From Rotaria macrura (Eukaryota > Rotifera > Eurotatoria > Philodinida > Philodinidae), in the NCBI GenBank assembly GCA_900239685.1, contig OENT01000533.1, positions 33,164 through 97,163 of the forward strand: a stretch of 64,000 bases of DNA, read 5' to 3'. The notes beneath the pieces are model-generated. The model saw only the letters and a program-made list of their open reading frames with translations, did no database searches and was not told the DNA's origin. Made by a program: the position numbers and the translations under genes. Below are positions 40,494 to 54,115 of this stretch, one piece after another. Every line of letters begins with the position of its first letter. Position 1 is the stretch's first letter.

Positions 40494-43400
40494 ATGGCTA
40501 TGGTCCTTCAAGCAAATCGTGTTTCAGGCAGCAGTAGCAGCACGGCTCCCATGGATTCGTACAAGCAGCTACATCATCCAACAAATCACGAAGATACTTT
40601 ACATCGAAAAATACTCGAGAAAATTGAAGAAGCAAAGCATGATAGAGATCCTGAAAAATGTCGACAAATTCTTGGCGATTTAATGAAAATGCTGAAACAT
40701 CTTACAGCGGATGTTAATAATTATAATTTAGCATTTCGTGAAACACGACCACCATTCTACATGCAAGTAAGAAAGGATGAAAGAAAATCAAAATTAAAAT
40801 TTTTTTGAATTATATGTTTCTTTATTTGTGAAGGAATTTCAACGGCTAACGGATCGTATCGAAACATTGACAAAAGCTCGTGATACACTAACAGAATTTC
40901 TTCATGAACTGGAAGGTCAAAAGACTGTAAAAACAGTACCATATTCATCATCATATAGCGATGTTTCTTCAATGAATAATCAATATCAATCACAATTACA
41001 ATCTTCCCCTACAATATCTCACTTAAATCGTGCGTCCCCGCCGGAAAAATCTCATAATCCACATACAACTTCAACCTCATCCATACATTCAGGTAAAGTA
41101 GATTTATTTGTCTCCTGACGATTAAGTATTCATTCCATAACTTATCCTTTGCATTTATCATCAATAGAATCGTCTCAACGACCACGTAGTCCAAGCATGA
41201 CGCCGAATAATTTTATTCGTGTACATTTTCCAAATAAACATACAACTGCTGTAAATGTTTTATGAGAAACATTGATAGAGAGACTCTTTTCTAACTCTTC
41301 AGTTCTTTTTTAATTTAGCTTGCTCAACGCAGTGATGAAACTCTTGAAATAGCACTGGAAATACGTGCTTCAAGACATTCAGTTACTAATTTACGAGCAT
41401 ATACGCCAGTCTATAAGATTTCAAGGTAAATTGAAAGATTTTCTCCGTATTGAAATACATGTTTTTCTTTTTCTTAAAAAGACAACCATGCTCATGGGAT
41501 ACTACTCTTGACCGTTTATGTGAGACAGAAATTGAGCTCGAAGAAAATCCTAAACTTGATCATTCGTTTGTAAGTTTTCTTGTTGTTTTTTACATTTTAA
41601 AAGCAAGACTTTGTCAGTGTTTTCTTCATACGTCAGCTGATATGACGTTCAGTACTGCTGACGTCATATCTTGAGATAGAAAGCCTTCTCTATAGTATAT
41701 ATATAAAAGTTAAAACTATCGGTTTATATAACTGTAATCTATGAACTATTTCATCTTCTTAGTTCATAGAGAACTTCTGTTCCCATTTTGTTTACAAAAA
41801 TATTTCATTTCCTAGATAAGAAAAAGATTTTTCACTTTAACTTATTGTGAAATATGTCACAAAATACTCTTACAAGGACTACGGTGTCTTGTATGTGGGT
41901 TTCGTATACATACACGATGTATGCATAAATCACATATTTGTCATTTTGTTCAACAAGATTTTATTCGGTATATTATTGTTTTACTGTTCGTTGTTCTCTA
42001 TATTTGTTCAAGCTTGTTGTTCGTATATAAATATTTGTATGTGTATAAATATAGGAAAATCTTCCAACACCGCGTTTCCCTGTATTTAATGGTGTTCGTT
42101 GTAATGTTTGTCATCATCGTGTTCGTGAAGCTTATAAACGTTGTGTTTCATGTGGAAATAATTATCATAATGGTTGTTATTCAAAAGCACCTGTTTGTTC
42201 TCATCCTATTCTTCAGTATGTGTTTTGTATCGTTGTTTTCTTCGTTAGCCTTTATTAAGAATTATTAAAGAAAGAAGAACAAATTCCTTTCTACGTATTT
42301 TTTATTTTAATCTCAACAGACATATTAAACATCTTGGCCCAGATCGTTTTAATACTGATCGTACAAGTTCTCAATCAAGAAATAAAGAACAATCACGTAG
42401 TCTACCACGAATACCAATATCGGTATATTAGCGTTTCGATTTTGTATGTTTTCTTGAACTTTTCTTGCTTTTTTTTTCCAGAGACCTGCTATAAATACAA
42501 ATCAAGGAGTTGGTAAGATGTTATCTTTTTGCTTGCACCTCTTTTGTTCGTTTGAACGTTTTTGTTTTCTTTCTGTCTATATTCTATTGTTAATCATCTC
42601 TGCAGATGTTACTGCATATGTAGCGTAGGTAGATCAGAATAGAATCTATTAGTTTTATTTTCGGTTTTTTATTTTCACTTCAACAAACAATATCCTATTC
42701 TTAATGTTATAACACACATGTCATTTTCTGGTGACAGTCTCAGTTTTCTTTTCAACTTTTACCATCACCCACTTCCTTCTTTCCCAAAGCATTAAATCAG
42801 TTTGTACCTTGACAGATCCACAAAAAGACATCACTCAGGATTCACATGGTAATTCACTAACTGCATCAGCCAATGGTACACACTCCTCCAATGCTACACA
42901 GTCGACGATGAATATCTCGTCGAACTCACTCTTCCAGCCATCACCAACAGTCATATCATCATCGTTACCATCTCCAACATCACCTATTCATCACATTCAT
43001 CAGTTACTGTTGTGTAAGAATCCTATATATTTTGGAAAAAAAAGCCATTACACCAATCGATTTTATCAATTGCTTTGTTTGATTATAAATTTTTGTTGAT
43101 TTTGTTTGCCATGGGTTGATTGCACATTATACATAATTATTATGCTTGATTCTCTTAAATACTTTTTAATTCTATTCTGTATATTACCGATAGCTATTAA
43201 TGGGTCAACGGTGATAAGTCCCGAAGGTCTTCGACCAAGTATGACAAAACCTAATAGTGATGCTGCTATTGATACAAGAAAGCCTCCGCATGTGAGTACA
43301 TATCTATTTTCTGAGAATTAGAAAGCGACATATTTCCCTTTACAGAAATACGTCAGTGAATGGGAAATTCGGCCTGAAGATTTACTCAATCATGGACGAA

Positions 43401-45379
43401 TGGTAGGCCGTGGTACCTACGGTACTGTATACAAAGCCGAAGTGAGATTACATGGTATGAACGAATGAAATACAAAATAATCTTAGGATATTTCGTGCGT
43501 TTTAAAATCAATGCTTAGGTCAAGTTGCACTCAAAGAATTGAATTTTGTGTCACCAACACCTAGCCAATTTCAAGCATTTCGAAATGAAGTTATTGCATT
43601 AAAGTCTGTTTAATATTAATTTATTCATTAAAAAACAATGTTATTTAATCATATGTTTTTTTTCTGTATATAGAAAAATAACGCATCAAAATACATTGAA
43701 CTTTTATGGATATATTATTTCACCTCGTTTTGCTATTGTTACACAGTGGTGTGAGGTAAGAATACGATATATTATTGTTCACTGTATCAATAGATAAATA
43801 AACTTTAGGGTTCTACACTTTATAAACATATTCACATACTTGATCGCCATTGGAAAATACATCAATTAATTGACATTGCACGTCAAATATGTCAAGGAAT
43901 GTCGTAAGTGTGTGTGTGATTGATAGATGAAAGAATTATGAGTCTTTTTGATTCGAAGATATTTACATGATCGAGAAATAATACATCGTGATCTTAAATC
44001 AAGTAATGTATTTTTGGATACGTGTGTTGAACCAGATGATGTTGGAGTTAGTTGGCGTGTCAAAATTGGTGATTTCGGCCTGGCCGCTGTTAAAACTGTG
44101 CTAGCCGAAGGTATTAATCAACAATTTCAACCAACTGGATCCGTTCTTTGGATGGTAAATCTTATTGCCATTCTTTCATCTTCTTCTCAATCAACTATCA
44201 GTTTAAATATAATTGCAGGCACCTGAAGTCATCCAACAAAAAGATCCAAATTGTTATTCACCTAGCTCTGACGTATATGCGTATGGTTGTGTACTATTTG
44301 AGATGTTCAGTGGAAAACTACCTCATGCACCAATCAGTAATAAAGAACAGGTGAGTTTTCATATTAATCCTTATGCCTATAGTTGTACTAGTAATTCCAA
44401 TGATACTTTAATAAACTGTATTGTTATTAAAGGAAATTGCACAGAACATTTTCTTCTTTTCAAAATAATTTTCCATTAGAAAATCTTAAAATCGTCTCCT
44501 ATTAGAAAAGGATATAATTGATATTTTCATTTAGTTAAAATAATTTTTTTGTGCAGCTAATTGCATTTGGTATTGATAAAATGGGAAATTGAGAATTGTA
44601 TGTCAGTTTTTTTTCGTGTATATTTCTTTATAAATTTGATTTAGCTAAGTATATGAAACCTTGTCGGTATGAAAAACAACACTCAAGTATCATTGAATGT
44701 CACTTGACATTACCTCGTGTTCGTTACATCTTATATTAAGTTAACCCTCGAGCTCTCCATCAACACCATAGAATAAGCATAATTATGCTAAAAGTTCGCT
44801 CTAATTTCATATATTTCACTTGACTTCTTAAATAAACGATCTTCGTCAGTAAGACTATCTATTGTTGAAAAAAATTCATCTCTAGTCATCTGTGCTAAGT
44901 AGGAAATTCATCCTACAATATATCGTCATTGTTTCGCTTATCGATGCTAAATCATAAATTCACTTGAATTCAATAATCCATAATTAAATATTTATTTTAT
45001 TGAATAGATAATGTGGCTCGTTGGAAAGGGACGGTTAAAAATAAAAGTCGAGCAATGTCGCGATGATACACCTGAAGCAATTACTGAATTGATTCATCAA
45101 TGTACACAGTTTGATCGTGAGCAACGACCAAATTTTTCACCGGAGGTTGTTCTGTTTTTTTTCCTAATAACAACCCTATGTCTAATGCAAACATTTTAAA
45201 ATTAGATTGATGATACACTGTCGAAATTTGAATTTATATTTCCACGTTTACAACGTTCACAATCAGAACCATGCTTAATTCGAAATCCACAGGATGATCT
45301 ACTTGGTTTATCGATGAATTTCGGTGTACCGAAAACGCCTGCATCTAGCCATCGACGTTTTAATGCCGAAGTGTCATGA
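40494..45379 (+). CDS. BRAF: RAF-family serine/threonine kinase, B-Raf type
   Basis: Ras-activated MAP3K of the ERK pathway. 18 exons give about 803 residues: 40494-40766, 40834-41092, 41168-41250, 41319-41425, 41482-41569, 42055-42215, 42320-42422, 42482-42512, 42816-43013, 43194-43291, 43346-43454, 43519-43603, 43674-43755, 43809-43903, 43959-44154, 44219-44350, 45008-45145, 45206-45379. Residues ~20-125 resemble the B-Raf-specific BRS helical region. The Ras-binding domain at ~190-265 has [11 protein letters not shown] and [12 protein letters not shown]1 zinc module follows at ~270-322, then a long Ser/Thr linker. The kinase domain runs from ~480 to 745: [11 protein letters not shown], catalytic Lys in [27 protein letters not shown]. 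The tail keeps the 14-3-3 site RSQSEPCL (Ser about 766). KSR is excluded by the Ras-binding domain and the intact catalytic Lys. Odd points: the C1 seems to lack its first His, the activation segment has DFGLAAVK instead of DFGLATVK, and about 10 residues are inserted before DFG. Confidence 0.93.
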
Positions 45380-47740
45380 CATACAATTGCTTCCTTACTC
45401 AACATAAAACTCGGTGCATATCTCGCCTTGCATCTAAGCACATCCGTACATTCCTATTCATTTCATCAGAACATAACTAACTAATTCGTATTATGTTTTT
45501 CTTTTTTTTTCTGTATATTATTTCCTTCTGTTATTTATGAAAATAAGTGAGAGAAAAAAGAAATTAATCTGTTGTTTCCCATGCTATTTGTAAAACAGTG
45601 AATGAATCATTTGTTTTTGTACATCAGTTCTTTGTTTTCTTTTTCTTTCGCCAATTAAATATAATGAACATTTTAATTATGGAAAAACAATGAAACTATT
45701 GACATGTATATATCGTACTACATACCATCATTATGAAGAGACAGATTCTAATTTGTTCAATTTTACAGAAATTTTTGAACTATTTGAATACATAGTAAAA
45801 ATTTCATATTGCCGATCAACTTGTTTACAGACAATTAAAATACTATAGGAGATGAAAAGCAAGTTTGAACTCATCGTTTAGATCATGCAGGAAATTGTAT
45901 TCACGCCAAAAAACATTTTGACACCATCGATAGACCATCCAAATGTCGATTGATCATCTAATTAAACAATTTATTTAGACATAATACTTAAACATAATAT
46001 TAACCATAGGTCTTTACGACTTTGGTGATAGTGTGTAGCTATTGTATCCAAATATTACTTCTATATCAGTGTGACATTAATTTGTGTTTAGAGAGTGACG
46101 TATCCAACAAATATTTACATTCTGTAAACAAGTTTCTCATGCAGATGACATATTTCCTGTCTAAACATTTTCTATATCATGAAAATGAATATTAACGCAT
46201 GTGAGTAAATGATCAGGAGTATTAGACTCTTAGCGATACATATATATTGGTAGATTGGTGGGCTTTTGACGCACTCATTCAATGATGAGGCAGATGAATC
46301 AGATAAATTTCGAAGATAAGCATGATGAGAATAGGAAGTAAGGTAAATTTAAAAAAGGAACTCTTCAGAAAATCTTATGTGGCATCAAATGTTTAGGACT
46401 TAAGCAGAATTGAGTAAAAAGATCTCTACAAGGGGTGTAGGGGTTTGGGTGTGAAAGTCAACAAAAATTGGCAGGATATATTTTACAAACAATCAAGACA
46501 TTTTAAGTCTTATCATGATACGACTGTGCAGGATAAAATTTGCACAAACATACGTCAATCAATGATAGTGCATTGAAACTACTAGATTATCTTTCGTCGA
46601 ACACATACTTTGAGTTCTGCTGTTTTCTTCTTATTTGCTTTCTCTAACTATGCATTGAGTGTACGTTTCCTTTTCCTCAGATGCATGGTATTTGGGAGGG
46701 AGCATTCCTTACTATTGAAGTGTCATTTGTGTTTAGTCGAGATAGTATTCTTATTAAGAAGATAGCCGTAAAATGAAAAAAGAAAAATTCGTATTCTCAC
46801 ACTTTTAAACATTGTAAATCCATTTTTTCGGCGCTGAAACAATTTCCCTGCACAAGGTCTCCAACTCCCACTCCTAGTTTTCCTCTTCTTTATATCCCTG
46901 CTCTTCACACATAAAAGAACCACTTTGTAGATAAATCAATAAAAGCGTTTAGAAAAGAAGTTTAGTAAATCGGCTAAAATGTTGAAATAACAGAATATAC
47001 AATATTTGATCTAGCTGTTAATGACAAAATATCTGCTTTCAAAAAACTTAATTCATTCAAAATAAACGAAACTTGAAGTGATTACCAGAAACAAAATGAT
47101 CAAAATAAATAAATATTTGAGTATCATCTTTCTTTTTATAGAAAATTTATCAATAAATACTTCTATACAATTTTAAAGAAACATGGAGTGTAAGAAAATA
47201 ACACGTCGAAATGATGTGTATGTTGCCGTACCGAGATAAAACTTGAGCGATCAGAGCACCTTAAAAACACCAGGAAAATAGTATCGCTGCGAAGCATGTC
47301 TCTAAAATATTCATATCTACATTTATCATTTTGATTGGACTATCGCACACCTACGTATGTATACAATAATTCCTTTATTCTGCACACTTGGTTTTTTTTT
47401 GCATTCATATGTGCAGGAAAACATCCATATCCATATTTGTTTATAATCACTTGCTTATAAAAGCTCCTGTCAAATTTAACATAGGTAAAATTACAATTGG
47501 AGCTGTTTATTTTCTTGGTGACGTTTGCTTTCTGATTTGTCTTGAATCTTTACTGGATCATACTATACGATGCATTCTCGTTCTCTATCAACTTGTAGTT
47601 TTTACACTAAATCTAATATCAAATCAACAGAATGTGGCATTCGTTAGTAAAGAGAAGAGCGACATTTTTTCCACTGCAGACTGTTATAGGTAGTTTTCTG
47701 AAACCTAATAGTAGATTCTTATAGTATTTTTGAGTAATCC
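45380..47740. other. Intergenic region, no feature recognised
   Basis: AT-rich DNA downstream of B-Raf. Short open frames here have no family similarity that I can see. It marks the transition from the gene-dense to the repeat-rich part of the window. Confidence 0.45.
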
Positions 47741-48950
47741 CACGGAAAAATGTTTAGGGAAAACCCGCGGTTAACCGCAGTGAATACTATTGTAAACGCG
47801 TTACTGGGAAACGGGGTTAGTCTGGATTGTCCGATACGGAGATTATCGTAATTTTAACTTTGGCATCCAATTTTGTAGTTTCAGATCGCACGAAATGCTG
47901 TTAATATCGTTTTAACTGCAGTCACGAATGAGTCCTTCTTATGTGAAATGTATTTTGCGAAAACAAAGATTTTTTTAACATAAAATTTGACAGCGAAATG
48001 AAATGGACAATTGAGGAAAAAGACTCCGTATTGAGTTTCTGGGCCAGGAGAGTATGTCGTTTAGTTGTATTAATGAATTTTATTTTCGTAAAATGGATCT
48101 CATTTGAGAGGGAATCAGTGCAAAAGGCTAGCAGTAAAGCCGCGAACAGCTGATTTTTTTATTCTTAGTTAATTGTAAAATTTAAAATTCAAACAAAAAA
48201 TCAATGATTTTGTCAACGTGATTAAGTTTTTTATCCTTGCTGTTTAAAATATAAATCAAGGGTGAAACGGCTTAAACAAGTTTTTTTTGACTTTCCTGAT
48301 TTAATATTTTTTTCTGATTTCTGTGATTTTTAAAATTTTTTCGTTAATTTTTTCCGATTTTATTGATTGTAATCAGGCGATTAAAAATTAAAAAATAAGA
48401 AAAATCACAAAATCAAAAATCAGCTGTTTCCCCTTGCTCGATCAGCTTATAAGGCAGATTCACTGATATGTTTGTGTGCACAAATACGATCGATTGGTTT
48501 GTATAGTCATATGCAAATTTGGAGAAGTAGAGTTATTTGAGAAAAATTACTGTTCGAATTCAGCTGCGACCAAAAATCAATAAAAAAATATATAATAAGA
48601 TTGCTTACTTGCCGACTAAGTGAAAATCGAGCAGTAATGACAGTTTCCAATAGTATTTACCTATACCAAGAATTTAGTAAGCAATACTATGAAAGTGTAA
48701 ATAATTTCGGTTCATTTTTTTCACAATTTGAGTACACCTTAGAGAACCTCTGTGTACCGTGGTGTCAAGAAATCCCGGAACTTAGCGGCTTCCAAGAAAA
48801 CGCGGGAGCCAGACCGTTAATGCGGTTTTTACTGTTTTTCGGACTGACGAATTAACCGTCTGACTCCCGAGTTTCGAAATACCACTCTAAACTGCGCTAT
48901 TGAAAAACGCATTTAACCGCGTTTTTGTAGTGAATATGTTTCCATGAGAT
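47741..48950. mobile_element. Diverged inverted-repeat element (about 1.2 kb)
   Basis: The left end (47757-47830: CCCGCGGTTAACCGC, then GGGAAACGGGGTTAGTCTGG) resembles the reverse complement of the right end (48850-48945: AACGCGGTTAAATGCG, then CGAAACTCGGGAGTCAGACGG). The match is patchy and includes gaps. A strong hairpin lies within the right end at 48803-48869 (CGGGAG...CTCCCG with further pairing). No coding sequence or clear target duplication was seen. The interior contains another repeat at 48130-48445. Confidence 0.4.
48130..48445. repeat. Repeat family C, copy 1 (AACAGCTGATTTT ends)
   Basis: Bounded by AACAGCTGATTTTTTT at 48145-48160 and its inverse AAAAATCAGCTGTTT at 48415-48429, with interior blocks GTGAAACGGCTTAAACAAG and TTTCCTGATTT. 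The same blocks, in the same order, flank the nested elements at 61.70-61.76 and 63.23-63.33 kb, so this is a dispersed family with at least two copies here. Confidence 0.55.
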
Positions 48951-49755
48951 ATTCATTGTATCCCAGTGTCTTGCTGTCGAAAAATCAGTATTCTTACTGC
49001 AAACTTGTCTACTTATTGGTTAATCGATTATAGTCAAGAAGAAGAGTACAAGCCCAAAAGCATATTCCTCTGACTACTGCTGCAATAGAGCGAGCCAATT
49101 TAGGTGCAACAAATTTTTTTCCCGACGTGTCAATATGAAACACTTTTAAATTTGACCTCAAAATCTAATGTGTCACGAAAGTAATTAAAATTAGAAGGAT
49201 CAAGCTCGGTTGTCACATACAGATGGATTACGAAAGGAAATCATACGATAAGTTAATGAGATGAGTTCTCTAAATGCTAGCTAAGATAATATGTTTGTCA
49301 AAGTGACTGTAACAATAATTTTCTACTTAAATAAGATAAGAATGCTTGATAGTCCCAGAACGAGCACCACGACAGTTGTAAACGATTAAATACGTTGTCG
49401 CATTCGATCATGTACGATCTTATGCGAACGACTTACTGGACGTCACAATTACTACTGTGTGCCGTCGTATCGTACACGATGTGTATACAACCACTGTAAA
49501 TGATCGTACGTGATTTCATAGAGTAGAACTGAACAAGTCACGTTAGGTCAACAGTATTAAAAACGTTTCCCTAATTCGAGTCAATTGAATACGTAATTGG
49601 ATTAATAAACTTTTGTTTCTGAATTGACTTACTTGAAACAATTTTTGGGACCTGACTTGACTTAAAATTGTTTTTAATGGCTTGAAAAACCTCTGGCTTA
49701 CCAAGTTCTGGTATAGAATGTAGTTTGTCATCTTATTCTAGCCGGTGCGAGAAAT
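48951..49755. other. Repeat-rich spacer, nothing assignable
   Basis: No gene or delimited repeat was recognised in this 0.8 kb. Confidence 0.4.
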
Positions 49756-50975
49756 CAGATAGTAAGATAAGTCATGAATTCTTCAATAAGCGTATTCTAT
49801 CTTGCAGGGATATCACACAAGATCATACAGGAAATCCTCACGTTAAAAAATTAGACGTAAGATTTTGTAAATCAGAAAATATCGCATCAAACATTGTAGT
49901 CTCGGAAATCTTACATTAATTCTTAAAATAAGATTCTTGATGCATCCTACCCCGTTGCATAGGATTTCCTATAATGTTACAGTATATCTTAAGATACAGT
50001 GAGTCTTTCAAGGATCTGATAGAACATTGATGTATGATTTCATAGACTGCATCTTCCTACGCATTTTTGTCAGACCTCACAAAATCATGTACAGAATCTT
50101 CTCAGATCTTATAGTATCTAATTATTTGCCTTGGATCATCGTCTCAGAAATCTTATGCCAATTCTTAAAGCTGATTTCGTATATGATTCAACAACACTGT
50201 TTGACATGATTATGTAAAATCAGATGCAAATGTTAACATAGATTTATGCTAGTAGATATATATATTTGAATTTTTTTAGTATTGCCATATCAAATGCAGA
50301 TTGGACTGAGTTTTCACTTCGCAGAACTCTTTTATATTTTAAAATCATTATTGCACAACTTGGAAGTCACTGATAAACGAGATTTATTTATATTCTGGAT
50401 AGAGATACGCAACAGTTTGTATATGTGGAACCATATTCGATTGAAGGGGAAAGAAATTCATAGACAAATCTAAAAAAACTATTAAGAGGTGACAGTATAA
50501 TATAATTTCGAAACTTTCGCTATGAAAATATATTTTAGAAGAAAAATTTCTTCATCCGCTCTAATGTTTAGATACAAGCCAACACTCTGGCGCAACAGCA
50601 ATAAAAATCACTTCTTATATTGTTATACACGATTTAGCCACTTCAATTATATTGAACGTCACAGTTTATTTAATACTAATCAGGCCAAACATTAAAATAC
50701 TTAAAGCTGGCAAGATTCTGCATATGATCTTGTAAGATCAATGAGAAAATCATACGAAAAATCTTGGTCACTGAAGCCTGACATCTTGTCTTACTCTAAA
50801 ACTCTTGACATATCTTGCTGTTGTCTCAGATCTTACGACAATATTATAGAAAATCTTAGGCGGCTCTATACAATCTTACAAAAATCTTACAGTATGAATT
50901 ATTGTAAGATTTCTGAGACCCCAGTTTTTTGTAGGATTTCATCTGATCTTAAAAAACCTAATGTCTACTTTTCTA
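49756..50975. repeat. Decayed relatives of the AAGATCTT foldback family
   Basis: Two stretches, about 49756-49960 and 50708-50960, are dense in AAGATTTTGTAAGAT / AGATCTTAC-type words. Their order (GCAAGATTCTGCATATGATC, then AAATCATACGAAAAATC) matches the better-preserved copies at 51217 and 58132, with a central TTACATTAATTCTTAAAATAA resembling their palindromic centre. Too diverged to delimit. Small open frames in this stretch are by-products. Confidence 0.55.
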
Positions 50976-51216
50976 ACTGGAAACTTTATTCTTTGTTTCT
51001 ATTCTTGATAATAATAACAGCCTAACCATGATTGTTTTAGTTAGTGAAAAATACATTTCAGACCACATAAGAGCAGTTCATAACAGATACCATGTGCATG
51101 CATCATGTACTACTGTATGTTTCTTTTTTTTATGAATCCTAAATAATCTCAAAAGATCTGAGTGGACCGCTCAATATATATCAGCCTACATGTTTTGTAA
51201 TCTAAATGTTAAGTAA

Positions 51217-51517
51217 CCCAGGGCAAACAATCAGGTGTTAAGATCTGATAAGATTTTGCATCTGATCTTATATGATTGTGTAAAATCTGACAAAAAATCG
51301 TACGAAAGTCATAGTCTCTGAGATCTTGCACCAGATCGCACAATCAGATTCTTGAAAGATCTTACACATTAATAAGATCTTTCAAGAATCTGATTGTGCG
51401 ACCTGATATAAGATCTCAGAGATTACGATTTTTTGCCAGATTCTTGTAGAATGTCGCCCATATTCCAAGATCTTGTATGTATTTCGTAAAATCTTGTGTC
51501 AGATTTTTCGAGCTGGG
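51217..51517. mobile_element. 302-bp foldback MITE, copy A
   Basis: Starts CCCAGGG and ends AGCTGGG. Nearly the whole element folds on itself around a centre at about 51372, where GATTCTTGAAAGATCTT is followed after 10 nt by AAGATCTTTCAAGAATC. It has no coding capacity. Copy B at 58132 has the same length and orientation, and by eye about nine in ten bases agree. Flanks read TAA on both sides here, a possible 3-bp target duplication that copy B does not support. Confidence 0.82.
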
Positions 51518-54115
51518 TAAAAGTCAGATGACAAAATCGTTAAAAAACCGAACACATGATATTTTTCCATCGTGATACTTGATCATATTCGAAAATCTTA
51601 TAAGGGTAAGATCTAATCAAATCCATGCCGATGGTGTCTTATTTTTCAACTTCTGTAGATGAAAAACAAAATGCTTCATTTCTATACCGATTTCACCTTT
51701 TCAATCTTCGACAAATTTCGATGATAAAATTTAATTAAATGTTCTGTTGCTTCACTTAGTGTGTAACTTTAATTGATCTGTGCAGATGTATGGGAATAGT
51801 CTCACTTGTGGCTGTAGTCATATATACTATCAGCAATAGAAGGTGTGTATTCTTCAATGTCTTATGTTGAATTAAGGCGAAAAGCGCTCTTTCATATCAT
51901 AAGAAGTTCATTTAACTCTTTTCTGAACTTTACCCACTTCGTTTCTTGAAAACTAATTGATATTATTGAGGGTGTTCTTTTGTGTCCACCTCTTATTGAA
52001 ATTTCGAAGACTACCGGTTCTTGAATTTTGAGTATAATAAACGGTGGACGAGCTTTAGCCTTCGAAATCGATGAGGGAAGTGAGACTCTATCTAATATTT
52101 AGTAAATTATTTCTTCATAATCACTTCTTTCTTAAGCCGTATACTATCATGTTGAGTGCAATTTAAATCATTTTTTATTTGGAAATTCTTGTAGTTATCT
52201 TTCTCCTGCAATTGTTTTCCCTTGATCTCATGTGCTGCAAGGCTGCGTTCAGATCAACCGCATCAATGCAATCGCTGTTCATATGGAATTGTTCGACGAA
52301 GCCATTGCGAAGAAGTTTTATTGCAATCGGGAAGCGTATACGAAAGCAATAAATATTGAGTTTCATGCTTGTGTTTCAATTTGAACTGCTAATAATGGTC
52401 TTTTTTCTATCTTTGTGTTGAGCATTTCCTGACATTTAATAAGTTCTTTGACTGCTATACTCATACATCAAATCCGATTTTAACTATTCGATCGTTTCTC
52501 AAAAAAAAGGAGTAACCTTTCAGAGAGAAAGGACGCTCCTTCTCAAGGCTAGATTCATTTAATGAATAGAATCGAATATTATGAAAATCTCGCGAGGACT
52601 TCTTCCGTGTGTTTTTTAATAGAAGAAGCTTGTAGACAAGACAAAGATTAATCGTGATTACTGTTCGTTTTTTAGCCTTTTATGTATATTGTTTTTGAGT
52701 CCATTGCTTGATTAGCAGAGCGATTCGTCTCGATTTCTGTGGTGGTTGTGAAGATGATCCTTTTATGCAGTAGTGGATTTTGATGATATCGAGATCAGAG
52801 CCATTGGTAACTTCGTTGAAGTTTCATTTGATATACGTACTAGGTGCATTATCATTTTATTTAATGCATTCTCCTGTGTCTACTTGTTGTGTTTTTTGTT
52901 TTTTATTTATGCAATTTAATACTTGCTTTTCGTCATGATTATTCCAGTATAAATCGAACGTTTCTCCGTCGATTAAATTTTGAAATGAGACCGATTTCCC
53001 TACTTCTTTGATTTCCTATTATGGTGTTTTGTAAGGCCTACTAGCAGTTTATACAACAAGTTTTGCCATCTATTTAACGAAAACATAAAATATTTCATGA
53101 ATTATTTCCTTACAGGAATGACCTTGATGAATTCCATTACTATGTCCTAACTATCGAAACTGCTTGAGATTATATCAACTTGGTACTTTAATTGATGGTC
53201 GGTTCGTTGATCAATGCTGATTTATTAATATTTTCAATCTTTTTCTTGTTCCTTATAATTTGGATACTCTGATAATGTAGCCAAAGATTCCCTTTTCCAT
53301 TTGCAGTACTACAACATATCACGTAGACCAGACATTGATGAATTAGGTGATTTTCACTAAATCAAACACGTTTTTATGATTTAAGTGTTCCTCTTCGATC
53401 GTAAGACGAAATGAAACGAATAATATCTACTTCTCTCTAGTACAGTGGTAAAACAGCAGTCCAGAAAGCAGAAAACAGGCTCCACTCCCTTGAGAGAAGT
53501 ATCTTTTGTTTCTTTCTGTTGTTATTGCATCAGGTTACTATCACGCTGATAACTGAGCTTTATAAGAAGAAAGAAAAAGACATAATACACGTTCGTTGTT
53601 TTGCTTTCTAATATTTTGCTGCACGATTGTATTTAACCAATATAAACCATCCCGTGGGCGTTTTTTTTATTCCTCGCTCTGCTGTGACATGTAATAAATC
53701 AATTTTAAGACTAGTTTGGACGAACGTGTTTCTCTTTTGAGTAGCATACGTATGATTGTAATTGTTCTGGTGGAAGCATTACGATCTTAGCTGGTCAATT
53801 GAGTAATCCTTTGAACTTTTAGTTTTAACATTCCTTCATGCTTCAGCGATTAGATTCTCACTGATCTCTGCTTCAACGATCTTAACGGGAGCGACTTTTC
53901 CATGTTAATGATCTATAAAATAGATCCATTAAAATAGAGCTTTCCAGCTGTTTAATAAAATTGCCGCAAGTATTGCGGTTAAATCTTTTGATAATCAATT
54001 GAATAATTTGACACCTGTATAATATAGATTATAAAAATTCCTGATTCGTTGTGTTCAACATCAGAATTTCTTATGTTCCGGAAATATATTTTTATTGTAT
54101 CATTACGTGAGGGCC
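51518..54115. other. Long stretch without assignable gene
   Basis: 2.6 kb. A 63-codon minus-strand frame at 52175-52366 and nearby minus-strand frames around 51980-52090 have a protein-like composition and may be remains of a mobile-element gene, but no family is recognisable. Confidence 0.4.

Noticed and set aside
40494-45379. Assignment of the RAF-like kinase to KSR
   Set aside because: It has a Ras-binding domain and the catalytic Lys in VALKEL, both absent from KSR.
49725-51025. Several 60-95 codon frames in the AAGATCTT-rich stretch
   Set aside because: They arise from decayed foldback repeats; composition follows the repeat words.
52175-52366. 63-codon minus-strand frame
   Set aside because: Protein-like composition but no recognisable motif, splice partner or homologue; could be a mobile-element relic, not supportable as a gene.
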